A stretch of 64,000 nucleotides of DNA, from the NCBI RefSeq assembly GCF_900182735.1, contig NZ_FXTU01000002.1, positions 496,001 through 560,000 of the forward strand, read 5' to 3'. The position numbers and the translations under genes are program-made. The notes beneath the pieces are model-generated. The model did no database searches, was not told where the DNA came from, and saw nothing but the letters and a program-made list of their open reading frames with translations. Below, piece after piece: positions 53,079-61,888 of this stretch. The stretch is from Laceyella tengchongensis. GTDB taxonomy: Bacteria > Bacillota > Bacilli > Thermoactinomycetales > Thermoactinomycetaceae. How positions within the stretch are numbered: position 1 is the first letter of the stretch; each line of letters opens with the position of its first letter.

Positions 53079-54293
53079 TCAAGCTGAGCTTTTCATCGTC
53101 GCCATCGACTCCTTGCCAGCGCCTTTCAATCCTGCTTTTAACCATAAGGCTGCCACCAAGAGGATCACTGACGTAATCAAGAAAATGCCGCGAATCCCGA
53201 TGAGACCAGACAACACCCCATACGTGGCTGGCCCCAGCATATTTCCGATGCAGTTGGCACTCGTCAGATAGCCGAAGACCGTGCTCTCCTTACCGGCTGG
53301 CGCAAACTTTCGAATCAGCGTGCTTACCGAAGGCATCAATCCCCCTAAGCAAAGCCCCAATAAAAATCGGCAAATCAGCAGTTGCCAGACAGAATGGACA
53401 AACACATGCGGAATAAAAAACAACGCGGCGGCAATCAAACAACCGAACAAAACTTTCTCCGAACCGTATCGGTCTCCCAATTTGCCCAGAATCGGGGCAA
53501 AAATCATGTTTGAAAAACTGGTAATAGAAATGACTAACCCCGCAAAAAAAGCGACATACCCTCCCGGAACGCCCAGTTCCGTCACAAACAACGACATTTG
53601 GGGCCCCGGGCCCAACGTCGCAAACTGCAATAAGATGGCCACGGTAAACATAATCACCAACGGGCGCTGGTGCAAAATCATAGACCCTTCCGACCAAAAG
53701 CTCACCCGCTTTTCCTGTTTGACTGGGACAAATTCCTCTTTCACCGCAAACAACACGATGAAGCTGGCCGTCAGCAGGCAAGCGGAGGTCCAGAAAAAGA
53801 TTTCGCTGTATCCGATGACCTCAGCCAACATTCCCCCGACAAACGGTCCCATGATCGACCCAGCCACAGCTCCCGACGACAACATCCCTAAAGCGTAACC
53901 AGCCCGTTCTTTCGGGGTGTTGGTAGCGACAAGGGAAATCGAAGCGGGAATAAACCCGGAGATGGTACCGTTCAACAAACGGAGGATCAACAATTGCCAC
54001 GGCGATGTGGCTAAGCCGGTCAAAAAGATGACGATAGCCATGCCAAAACCCGACCGCAAAATCATGATTTTCCTGCCATGCCGGTCAGCTAGGCGACCCC
54101 AGATGGGTGCCACGATAAACGCCGACAGAAAATTGGCGCCGAAAATGATCCCGGCCCAAAAGTTGATGTCGGACGGTTTGGTGCCCATCTCTTTCAAATA
54201 CAACGGCAGAAACGGGATGACCATGGACATGGCCCCCAACACGAGAAACTGGGAAAACATCAAGATATATAAATTTCTTTTCCACTGCTCCAT
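53079..54293 (-). CDS. MFS multidrug efflux transporter (DHA1, MdtG-like)
   Basis: 404 aa, 12 predicted membrane segments. MFS loop GRLADRHGRKIMILRSGFG near residue 65-85, antiporter motif C-like GYALGMLSSGAVAGSIMGPF then VGGMLAEV in helix 5, and a second loop GKLGDRYGSEKVLFG. Proton-coupled drug export is the likely role. AGGAGAGGATAACG precedes the ATG. Confidence 0.87.
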   Translation of the reverse strand: MEQWKRNLYILMFSQFLVLGAMSMVIPFLPLYLKEMGTKPSDINFWAGIIFGANFLSAFIVAPIWGRLADRHGRKIMILRSGFGMAIVIFLTGLATSPWQLLILRLLNGTISGFIPASISLVATNTPKERAGYALGMLSSGAVAGSIMGPFVGGMLAEVIGYSEIFFWTSACLLTASFIVLFAVKEEFVPVKQEKRVSFWSEGSMILHQRPLVIMFTVAILLQFATLGPGPQMSLFVTELGVPGGYVAFFAGLVISITSFSNMIFAPILGKLGDRYGSEKVLFGCLIAAALFFIPHVFVHSVWQLLICRFLLGLCLGGLMPSVSTLIRKFAPAGKESTVFGYLTSANCIGNMLGPATYGVLSGLIGIRGIFLITSVILLVAALWLKAGLKGAGKESMATMKSSA

Positions 54294-54482
54294 TCGTTAT
54301 CCTCTCCTTACGTTCATTTTAAATTTCGTGTACAGAAACATCAAACCGGGTCCGTTTTCCCTGCACGTGATAAAAGGCCGTCATGCCGTGTGTCGGCTCA
54401 GGAACATAGACAGATGGCACTTTGTTGCATCCTTGCACCGCGAAAAAAGATGTCCATGCGACCGACATCCCGTTTCAAACAC

Positions 54483-54511
54483 AAAAAACCTGCCACGCTA
54501 TCGTGGCAGGA
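54483..54511 (-). terminator. Intrinsic terminator of ylbG
   Basis: CCTGCCAC / GTGGCAGG stem followed leftward by TTTTTTG. Confidence 0.88.
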
Positions 54512-54517
54512 ACGAAC

Positions 54518-54772
54518 TCATGCTTGTTGTGTTCTCTTGTTTTTAGCAAAATCAAACGATATATTCGTGCGTTGCGATCTTTCAACTCGTTGCACATAGG
54601 GCAAACGCTCAATCCGGTGAATCACCTGATCAGCGGTTTTGCCGTCCACATACAGGTAAACGTATTTCAACCGTTTAGAAATGTAATGGATATTTCCCAT
54701 GCGTCCCAACGAACGGGCTGCCTTGATGTCTTTGACCCACACAGCCAGACCTAACCGTTCCACAATATCCAT
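54518..54772 (-). CDS. ylbG: YlbG family protein (DUF2129)
   Basis: 84 aa. VWVKDIKAARSLGRMGNIHY then ISKRLKYVYLYVDGKTADQV is the DUF2129 core. Cytoplasmic, function not established. In B. subtilis ylbG lies right after ylbF; here a rightward gene separates the two. Confidence 0.88.
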   Translation of the reverse strand: MDIVERLGLAVWVKDIKAARSLGRMGNIHYISKRLKYVYLYVDGKTADQVIHRIERLPYVQRVERSQRTNISFDFAKNKRTQQA

Positions 54773-54994
54773 ATGTGATTATCTCCTTTGCCAATACCAT
54801 ATGTCCGGAGGGCGCTGCCATCTTGTCAATACACGGTGCGATTTGTAACAAATCTGTCTAATCTCATGGTACCATTGGAACCGGCCAGATTCAACGGAAA
54901 CCATTACACAGTTTTCCGATTGGCTCCAGCGCTGTTCCATCCGCACACTACTTTGTTAAAATGAATGCATATCCCATCTGTGGAGTGAGAGCCG

Positions 54995-55321
54995 ATGATT
55001 CACCCTGTGGACCTGTTTGTCGATCATTTGATGCACTTGGATTCCCTGCCGTTTGAACGGCTGGAGCACAAGACATTTGCTGGGGCCTCTTTTTTCTATA
55101 TTCAAGTGGAAGGCCAATCTGACCAAAAACAAGTGGAATCGTTCATAGAAAAAGAAGCAGCCCGCTTCACTGAAGGAACAGCTTGGCAAGCGGCCTTTTC
55201 GTTTGTACGCCATTCAGAGCGGCGGGGACTGATCTACCGGTTTCAGCTGTCCGTTCCCAATGAGAAAAGCTTTTGTTGCGGAAACCAATGCCCCCACTGC
55301 ATCCTATACCGAAACCTTTAA
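54995..55321 (+). CDS. Hypothetical protein with CCxxxCPxC end (108 aa)
   Basis: MIHPVDLFVDHLMHLDSLPF, central SFFYIQVEGQSDQKQVESFI, and a C-terminal cluster CCGNQCPHCILY that may bind a metal. The last four bases overlap the stop of convergent ylbF. I do not recognise the family. Confidence 0.62.
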   Translation: MIHPVDLFVDHLMHLDSLPFERLEHKTFAGASFFYIQVEGQSDQKQVESFIEKEAARFTEGTAWQAAFSFVRHSERRGLIYRFQLSVPNEKSFCCGNQCPHCILYRNL

Positions 55322-55740
55322 GCCCCTCCGCCGCATGGTCGGCGTCCCGCTTTGACGACTGGATCGCGATGGTTAGAAGGCACCTTGATCGTATCCGACA
55401 CCGCTTGGGCGATCAACGTCGACACATCGTGCAACAGCGTGTCCAACTCTTCCTCAGCCTTCAGAAAGGCTTGAATGGTGGGATGGGCTTGTAACTTCTC
55501 TTGGAAGCGCAGGGCTTCTTCCTTCGCTTCATGGTAATTCGGATGAAAAATGCCAAACCGCTTCGCTTCCTCATACCGTTCTTTCACCCGCTGAAAATCT
55601 TTAATGATCTGTTGCGCTTCCGGATCTTCTTGCAACCGCCGTTTGCACTCCAAATATCTTTCCACTTCTTCTGAGTCATTTATCTTATCGGCCAATTTGT
55701 ATGCGCCAAGGAGTATTTCTGCCATATCTAACGTTTCCAT
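55318..55740 (-). CDS. ylbF: YlbF/RicF-family protein
   Basis: 140 aa. Helical DUF964 domain: MAEILLGAYKLADKINDSEE, then CKRRLQEDPEAQQIIKDFQR and EALRFQEKLQAHPTIQAFLK. In B. subtilis RicF belongs to the RicA-RicF-RicT complex, which modulates mRNA processing and development and binds iron-sulfur clusters. The C-terminus ends RRPCGGGA, in line with the family's Cys end. Confidence 0.87.
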   Translation of the reverse strand: METLDMAEILLGAYKLADKINDSEEVERYLECKRRLQEDPEAQQIIKDFQRVKERYEEAKRFGIFHPNYHEAKEEALRFQEKLQAHPTIQAFLKAEEELDTLLHDVSTLIAQAVSDTIKVPSNHRDPVVKAGRRPCGGGA

Positions 55741-55839
55741 TTCACTTTCCTCCCTCTCCCCATTCTACCTTAACAGCGCCCCGTTCGCATCTATAACCAG
55801 CTGGTAGCGTATGGCACCGCCCATCCTCTGCGCCCGCTC

Positions 55840-57702
55840 TCATTCGTCGATGAGCTGGAGTTTCTCCAGCCGTGCCAACGGCAACTGCACTTCACGCCCG
55901 CTACGCTCCGCTGACAGCCACCAATCTCCGGAACGCTCCTCGACGCGAAGCGGGTATAACACTTGTCTTTCTCCGCCACACTCCACTTTGACTCGCAAGC
56001 CACTATGAATCCCGTGTTGCAATAATTCCCGCTTCATCGGCAACCGGTAGGCGCGCATCCCGCTCCACCAGAGCTTAGGTAGATGTTCGAGCCCATGGGA
56101 AACGGCATCAGGATCAGGCAGATCCTCCTCCATTTGCCAATCATGCATGCGATCGTGCCCCCCTGTCACACGCGCGGCGTTTTCGGCGGCCTCCCTACTC
56201 TCCCGCTTCCGCTCAACCACTTCCAATCCGGCCTCAGTCAGCCAACGATCCACCACTTCTTTTTTCGTTTGTGGAACAAGTAGCCGCCCGTCCTCCATCA
56301 GCACCGCTTGCCATGCGGACAAATGCGGGGTAATTCGTTCATGCGGCAGAGACAGGGGTAATGCATACTGGACCAACACTTCGCAAAAAACAAGCGAGGA
56401 TCGCTTGGCTTCGTCCCGAATTTTTCTCGCCACTCCTTCCGGAACCGGTTGGCCGCTCCAGGCTGTCAGAAAATCAAGTTGCTGCTCGGTGGTCATGCCC
56501 CGCCGTCGCGCCCTGTGCAAAGAGTCTTCTGTGATCAGGTAAAACAGCACTTGTTCGCCTCCCATAAAATCGGCCAATTGCTCCAACTGCCTACGCTGGG
56601 ACAGTGGAAAATGGCCGGGCACGATCAGTTCCATATCCGGTTGGATATAAATTGGCATCTCCGGAAGCGGGGCTTGTTGCCATGGCGGCAACTCCGTCAG
56701 CCGTACACACCGTTCCCCCGATTTCGTCAAACCCGTCTCCAGCCATCCCGCGGCCGCCATCACGGCGACAAACACGTCCAACCGTTCTTCGCACTCCCGC
56801 GCCTTGCGCCCTTTTTCCCTGTACCAGCACCGCTTTATCGCCTTCCATTGCGACAATGGCAACCACTGGCGCGGCTCCACCTCTTCCATTAGGAGAAAGT
56901 CGGCCTCCAAGCCAGGAATCCGCCGCGAGAGCAACTCTCGTGCAGCCCAATACAATCCGTTCATCCATTTTTCCCAATCTTGGTCCGTCCATTGTCGCCA
57001 ACAACTGGCGTCAACGGTGAGGGTCTGCCCGTCCTCCGCGATCAACCCAAGCTGCCGACCCAGATCGAGCAAAAAGGCCACCCAGGGCGGCATCTCCGTT
57101 CCCCACCAAGGTGTGTGGCGCAGGGCTTCTGAAGCCAATCCCAGCTCCACATCCATTTTTTGCGCATCTGTCTTATGAATTCCTCCTGTACGCGTAAGGC
57201 GCCAAGGTTCCTGCTCCAATCGGGCTAACAAATGAAACAGCGCCTGTCCCAATCCATAGCTGGGCTCTCCCTCAACCGACACATCCCCTTGCCCATGCCA
57301 TGTCTCCACATCCTTTTTAAACAGAACGCGACTCAGCAATTGCCTGATTTCCAAAGGGCACATATAGATGCGTTGCCGATGTTTGTCCCGAAAGGCATAA
57401 ATCCAGCCCCGGCGTCTTAAACCTGCCACCGCTCTCTGCCATGCCGAGTGGGAGAGGCGTCGCTCCCGTGCCCATACTTCTCCTTCCCTTTCAGGAACAG
57501 CGCCCGCACGTGCGGCAAACAGAAACGAGAGAAACACCTGCCGCTCCACCTGGTCCAACTGCTCCCACGCCTGAGTAAAATGAGACACCTGGAGCAGCGC
57601 GCGGCACAGCTCGTTGCGCGTTTGGCACCCGTATTGCGAACCGATCTGGGCCACCGCACTATCTGACAACTGATTCAGACAATGGCTAAGCTCCTGTGCC
57701 AT
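55840..57702 (-). CDS. Helicase-associated protein paired with XPB
   Basis: 620 aa. Contains the XPB/Ssl2-like C3 domain IYIQPDMELIVPGHFPLSQR to ITEDSLHRARRRGMTTEQQL (about 355-410) but no Walker A, so not a helicase by itself. The N-terminal half has winged-helix-like repeats (RLSHSAWQRAVAGLRRRGWI). Its ATG lies within the end of the XPB gene (17-base overlap), implying coupled translation and a complex. Confidence 0.82.
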   Translation of the reverse strand: MAQELSHCLNQLSDSAVAQIGSQYGCQTRNELCRALLQVSHFTQAWEQLDQVERQVFLSFLFAARAGAVPEREGEVWARERRLSHSAWQRAVAGLRRRGWIYAFRDKHRQRIYMCPLEIRQLLSRVLFKKDVETWHGQGDVSVEGEPSYGLGQALFHLLARLEQEPWRLTRTGGIHKTDAQKMDVELGLASEALRHTPWWGTEMPPWVAFLLDLGRQLGLIAEDGQTLTVDASCWRQWTDQDWEKWMNGLYWAARELLSRRIPGLEADFLLMEEVEPRQWLPLSQWKAIKRCWYREKGRKARECEERLDVFVAVMAAAGWLETGLTKSGERCVRLTELPPWQQAPLPEMPIYIQPDMELIVPGHFPLSQRRQLEQLADFMGGEQVLFYLITEDSLHRARRRGMTTEQQLDFLTAWSGQPVPEGVARKIRDEAKRSSLVFCEVLVQYALPLSLPHERITPHLSAWQAVLMEDGRLLVPQTKKEVVDRWLTEAGLEVVERKRESREAAENAARVTGGHDRMHDWQMEEDLPDPDAVSHGLEHLPKLWWSGMRAYRLPMKRELLQHGIHSGLRVKVECGGERQVLYPLRVEERSGDWWLSAERSGREVQLPLARLEKLQLIDE

Positions 57703-59173
57703 TCATCCATCCCTCCAACTCAACCAATTCATAGCGATATCCTTGTTCCGCCAAAAAACACTGCCGTCGCCATGCATATTCCTCCTCTACCGTATTCTCT
57801 GTCACAAGTTGATAAAAATAGGCTTTGCCCCCAGGGGACGAGCTTCGGAGAACACGACCAAGCCGTTGCGCTTCCTCCTGCCTAGAGCCATACGTGCCCG
57901 ATACTTGGATGCCGACTGATGCAGAAGGAAGATCCACCGCTAAATTTGCCACTTTGGACACCACCAGCACGGGGATTTCCCGCGAACGAAACTTCTCATA
58001 CCATTCTTCCCGCAACGCTTGCGGCATGCGCCCCGTGATGAGCGGAAAGCCAAACCTCCTAGCGATCTCTTCCAATTGCCGCAAGTAATGGCCGATGATC
58101 AATATCTGCTCTCCTTCGTGCAACGCCAGCAAGTGAGCGATGGCCTCCAGTTTGGCTGGGTTTTCGGCGGCGATCCGCACCTGTTGTTTCTTATCTGCGA
58201 TCCGGTAAGCCCGTTCGGCATCTGATGGCATGGGGATGCGCATCTCACGGCATACAGCCTCCCGAATCCAACCTTGCCGCTCCAAGTCTTTCCACGAACA
58301 TTGGTAGGCCAAAGGGCCGATCAAAGAAAAAACTTCATTCTGCTTACCATCTTCACGAATCAGTGTTGCTGTCAATCCCAACCGGCGCGCCGCATGTAAT
58401 TCAGCAGTCAGGCGAAACACGGGCGCGGGTAACATGTGCACTTCATCGTATATCACCAACCCCCAATTTCGTTGACACAAAGCCTGTAAATGCGGATAAG
58501 TGTCTTCTTGCGTGTCACGATGAGTCAACATCTGGTAGGTTGTCACGGTGACCGGGCGAATCTGTTTCCGGTCTGCGGTATATGTTCCCACCTCAGTCGC
58601 GCGCAAAGTCGTTTTGTTCAGCAATTCCCGCTCCCACTGTTTGACTGAAGTTGCATTAGGGGCCAGAATCAGGGTTTCCGTTTGCAGTTTGGCCATCACT
58701 CCCAAGCCGACCACCGTTTTGCCCGCACCGCAAGGCAACAGGATAATCCCCCCCCCCGCCTGACGGGCCAATCCAAGGTAAGACTCCACCGCCTGTCGCT
58801 GATAATCGCGCAATTCGGCAAAGCGCGACGAACTCTCTAGGTTTATATCGAGAAATTCCTTCGGCTCCGGCAACGGTTGCGATGGAGCTGACGCGAACCC
58901 CTCTTTGATCCGCTGCGCAATTTGCGATGGCACAGGCAATTTGCTGTGTTGACGGAGCCAATGAATCCAAGCTTCCGCTGTCCGTTCCTCTACAGCATGG
59001 CGCACCCTGGCCGGATCGATGCTCAGTCGAAACATGAGAAGTTGCTCCGTCTCTTTCACCTGATAAGCCAGCGCCCGCAATTCGCGGCACAGGTGAACGA
59101 TGTCCGGGTGCCGCCTTTCCACAAAGATCGTTCCATCGCTATGGATGATAAATGGTCGCTGTTCTTGGTTCAT
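57686..59173 (-). CDS. XPB/ERCC3-type DNA helicase
   Basis: 495 aa SF2 helicase. N-terminal XPB damage-recognition-like region (DGTIFVERRHPDIVHLCREL), motif I LLPCGAGKTVVGLG near residue 142, motif II DEVHMLPA, motif III LTATLIRED (with the RED motif of XPB), and motif VI QEEAQRLGRVLRSSSPGGKA. 3'-5' unwinding in DNA repair is expected. Start ATG follows GAGGGAAGTAG. Operon with the following gene. Confidence 0.92.
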   Translation of the reverse strand: MNQEQRPFIIHSDGTIFVERRHPDIVHLCRELRALAYQVKETEQLLMFRLSIDPARVRHAVEERTAEAWIHWLRQHSKLPVPSQIAQRIKEGFASAPSQPLPEPKEFLDINLESSSRFAELRDYQRQAVESYLGLARQAGGGIILLPCGAGKTVVGLGVMAKLQTETLILAPNATSVKQWERELLNKTTLRATEVGTYTADRKQIRPVTVTTYQMLTHRDTQEDTYPHLQALCQRNWGLVIYDEVHMLPAPVFRLTAELHAARRLGLTATLIREDGKQNEVFSLIGPLAYQCSWKDLERQGWIREAVCREMRIPMPSDAERAYRIADKKQQVRIAAENPAKLEAIAHLLALHEGEQILIIGHYLRQLEEIARRFGFPLITGRMPQALREEWYEKFRSREIPVLVVSKVANLAVDLPSASVGIQVSGTYGSRQEEAQRLGRVLRSSSPGGKAYFYQLVTENTVEEEYAWRRQCFLAEQGYRYELVELEGWMNGTGA

Positions 59174-59315
59174 CTACTTCCCTCCACTCGTTCATAGCTT
59201 GCCCGTTTCCATTAAAACCCATGTGCGGTGGGTGGACATGAGAACTACGCAACATCCCATGCAGGAAAACCGTCTTATAATATATAAATCTCTTGGCATA
59301 TAAGGAGGAATACCC

Positions 59316-59753
59316 TTGAAAACCTTTTTTCGTTGGTTTTGGTTCCCCTTGCTTATCATGATGTTTGTCATTGGCTGCACGAACCATGCCCCACCTTCAG
59401 GAGGATCACCTATGGATAAAGAAAAATCGTTGCCTTTCACCCAGTTGAAACCAGACCAAATCCCTGAGAAAGTGAAACGGGAAGGAGAACAATGGCGCGC
59501 CCAAGAAGCCTCAGCCAAGGTGGTTTCTGGTGACCATGTGATTGTCAGCATCGGCGAGCGCCCGACCGGCGGCTATAATGTGCGGGTGGATCGTATCATC
59601 AAACAAGGGTCGCGTATCATTGTGAACGCGACAGAGATCCCGCCCAAAGAAGGCATGATGGTTACCCAAGCCTTCAGCTATCCGCAAGCAGTAGTCAAAT
59701 TGCATGAAAACATCGGATCGGCCGAAGTAGAAGTCAGACTGAGCAAATCCTGA
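59316..59753 (+). CDS. Lipoprotein with PrcB C-terminal domain
   Basis: 145 aa. Signal with lipobox MMFVIGC, so lipid-anchored at Cys22. PrcB_C domain: VIVSIGERPTGGYNVRVDRI then TEIPPKEGMMVTQAFSYPQA. The domain is known from a protease-complex subunit of spirochaetes; its role here is unknown. TTG start after AAGGAGGA. Confidence 0.85.
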   Translation: MKTFFRWFWFPLLIMMFVIGCTNHAPPSGGSPMDKEKSLPFTQLKPDQIPEKVKREGEQWRAQEASAKVVSGDHVIVSIGERPTGGYNVRVDRIIKQGSRIIVNATEIPPKEGMMVTQAFSYPQAVVKLHENIGSAEVEVRLSKS

Positions 59754-59758
59754 CACAC

Positions 59759-59796
59759 AAAAGGAACGGCCCTCATCACGAGGGCCGTTCCTTTTG
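59759..59796. terminator. Bidirectional terminator
   Basis: AAAGGAACGGCCCTC / GAGGGCCGTTCCTTTT, a near-perfect strong hairpin between convergent genes. Confidence 0.9.
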
Positions 59797-59799
59797 TGT

Positions 59800-59937
59800 T
59801 CAGTCCTCCTTCACCCGCTCTGGCGCGTGAGGTTCTTCGCGGCGGAGCGGTTCGGGCTCTTGGGGAGTCATGATTTCCGGCAACGGAGGTTGATATATCT
59901 CCGGCTCGGTAAGCGGTGTCAGATCGGGGATTCTCAT
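59800..59937 (-). CDS. Small proline-rich protein (45 aa)
   Basis: MRIPDLTPLTEPEIYQPPLP then EIMTPQEPEPLRREEPHAPE: acidic, 20 percent proline, intrinsically disordered. GAGGAGGAG seven bases before the ATG, and a strong terminator just after the stop. No family recognised; might be a spore or envelope component like the neighbouring 120-aa gene. Confidence 0.66.
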   Translation of the reverse strand: MRIPDLTPLTEPEIYQPPLPEIMTPQEPEPLRREEPHAPERVKED

Positions 59938-60062
59938 GTAGCGTTCTCCTCCTCGTTTAAAGTTTTATCGGTAGTTTCCCCTCTCATAAGCCGTTTACCG
60001 AGGCATCTTTTTCCAAATTACTCAGCAAGCAAGACGACCTATAACCGTTCCTATTATTTTCG

Positions 60063-60425
60063 CTATTCTTTCCCCTTCTGATTTTGCTCTTGCTTGCGGT
60101 AGGCTCGAATCCAAGGAGATTCCGGAGATTCAGGAGATTCCCACACCGGAGAGTAGTAACCCGGCGGCCTATAACTTCCCTGTCCTGGTGGCATCATAGG
60201 AGTAGTCGGTTGATAAACCGGATTCGGCGCATATGGCATTCCCCATGGCCACATGGGAACCATTGGCGATACCGGGTGCGGGACGACATGGGTCATCGGG
60301 CCACCGCAACACCCCGACGTCATCGGCATGGGTGAATAATGGTAGTGATGATGAGGCGGCGTGCCATGCACATGCGCTCCCTCATAATAAGGCCGGAAAT
60401 AGGGGGAAACAGCTTGATTATGCAT
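60063..60425 (-). CDS. Low-complexity Pro/His/Tyr/Met-rich protein, spore-coat-like
   Basis: 120 aa, MHNQAVSPYFRPYYEGAHVH then HHHYHYSPMPMTSGCCGGPM and PMVPMWPWGMPYAPNPVYQP. Composition and length recall spore coat and exosporium proteins, but this is not a sequence match. GGAGG precedes ATG 60425. Confidence 0.65.
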   Translation of the reverse strand: MHNQAVSPYFRPYYEGAHVHGTPPHHHYHYSPMPMTSGCCGGPMTHVVPHPVSPMVPMWPWGMPYAPNPVYQPTTPMMPPGQGSYRPPGYYSPVWESPESPESPWIRAYRKQEQNQKGKE

Positions 60426-60514
60426 TAAAAATCCTCCTTTATCCAATCATTCCTCAGTTCACCCTATGCCGAATCAAGCTTGTCTTATGTCAAACGGAGA
60501 AGGAGCGCAGGTCA

Positions 60515-61873
60515 ATGAACAAGGGAGCCCAGGAATCGGAACGCCTGCTCAACCATCTGCGGCGCAAAGACAAAGCCGCTTTCCGTCTGCTGGTGGAGGA
60601 AATGCAACCCTACGACCTTGAACAGTTCTTTCTCCGCCTCAACGAATTTGAACGGCGCCGTTTCTTGTACTTATTGGAAACCGAAGAAGTAGCCACGCTG
60701 TTGGAAGAATGCGATCTCCATACGCAACGCCACATCATCAACAGCCTTGGAAAACACCAAATCGCCGACGTTTTGGCACTGATGTCGCGGGATGACGTGG
60801 TTGATCTGTTGGGAAGCATGGAAAGCGCAGAGCGAACAAACTTGCTCACGCAAATGGAACACCGTGAAGCGGCCAAGGTTCGCGCTTTGCTCGATTATCC
60901 GGAGGACAGTGCGGGCGGGTTGATGACAGACGAATTCGTCAGCATCCATCCCAAAGCGAGTGTACAAGATGCAGTCAGCTTGTTGCGCCGCAAAGCAGAG
61001 GAGTCGGAAACGATTTATTATCTTTATGTCCAGCAAGCAGATGGAACGCTGGTGGGGGTTTTATCGCTGAGGGAATTGATTTTAGCTGAGCCAGACCAGT
61101 CCATTGAAGAAATCATGGTGGAACGGGTGATATCTGTTCCGGTGAACATGGATCAAGAAGAAGTGGCCCGCATTATGAGCCGCTATCATTTCTTGGCTCT
61201 ACCAGTAATTGACCCGGCCCGGCGGTTGCTCGGCATCGTGACGGTCGACGACATCATCGACGTGCTGATTCAAGAAGCGGAGGAGGATATCCAGCACCTG
61301 TCGGGATTAACTTCCGGCTTGGATGAACAAGCCGTCTCCTCTTGGCGTTCGGCGCAAAAACGAATTCCATGGCTGATGCTGTTGTTGGCCATCGGCTTGG
61401 CAACCGCCAATTTAATCAATCTATTTCAGCCGACAATCGCCGCGGTACCAGCGCTTACCGCTTTCATGCCGATGGTAGCGGGCATGACCGGCAATGCCGC
61501 CACGCAATCTTTGGCCTTGATAATCCAACGACTCCCTCACGAACGGACTGGTGTTTCGTTCGTGGCAAAAATGTTAAAGCAAGAAGGGTTAGCGGGGTTG
61601 CTCGTAAGCATGGTTTGCAGTTTTCTGTTCGTTCTTTTGGTTGCATTAGCCTTTCATCAACCTCGTCTGGGCCTGGTCATCGGCGGTGCGATGTTTGCCA
61701 CCCTGTTATTGGGCACCTTAATCGGGACGTTGATCCCGTTGTTGCTCAACCGTATGAACATTGATCCCACGGCTGCTTCCGGGCCAGTGATCACCACGTT
61801 AAACGATATCTTGTCTCTGTTGATCTACTTTGGCTTGGCCACGCTATTCATCGATCAACTTACACATCCGTAA
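60515..61873 (+). CDS. mgtE: MgtE-type magnesium transporter
   Basis: 452 aa. N-terminal alpha-superhelical domain, two CBS domains (about 130-255, DEFVSIHPKASVQDAVSLLR and VISVPVNMDQEEVARIMSRY), plug helix, and five membrane helices with the pore motif PMVAGMTGNAATQSLALIIQ. Mg2+ channel gated by cytosolic Mg2+. ATG 60515 follows AAGGAGCG; the frame is open from 60233 without homology. The 88-base leader is too short for an M-box riboswitch. Coupled to the following CNNM-type gene. Confidence 0.95.
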   Translation: MNKGAQESERLLNHLRRKDKAAFRLLVEEMQPYDLEQFFLRLNEFERRRFLYLLETEEVATLLEECDLHTQRHIINSLGKHQIADVLALMSRDDVVDLLGSMESAERTNLLTQMEHREAAKVRALLDYPEDSAGGLMTDEFVSIHPKASVQDAVSLLRRKAEESETIYYLYVQQADGTLVGVLSLRELILAEPDQSIEEIMVERVISVPVNMDQEEVARIMSRYHFLALPVIDPARRLLGIVTVDDIIDVLIQEAEEDIQHLSGLTSGLDEQAVSSWRSAQKRIPWLMLLLAIGLATANLINLFQPTIAAVPALTAFMPMVAGMTGNAATQSLALIIQRLPHERTGVSFVAKMLKQEGLAGLLVSMVCSFLFVLLVALAFHQPRLGLVIGGAMFATLLLGTLIGTLIPLLLNRMNIDPTAASGPVITTLNDILSLLIYFGLATLFIDQLTHP

Positions 61874-61888
61874 GGGGGTGAATCTTCC

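Noticed and set aside
60426..60514. M-box Mg2+ riboswitch ahead of mgtE
   Set aside because: Only 88 bases are available between divergent genes and no M-box-like structure is evident.
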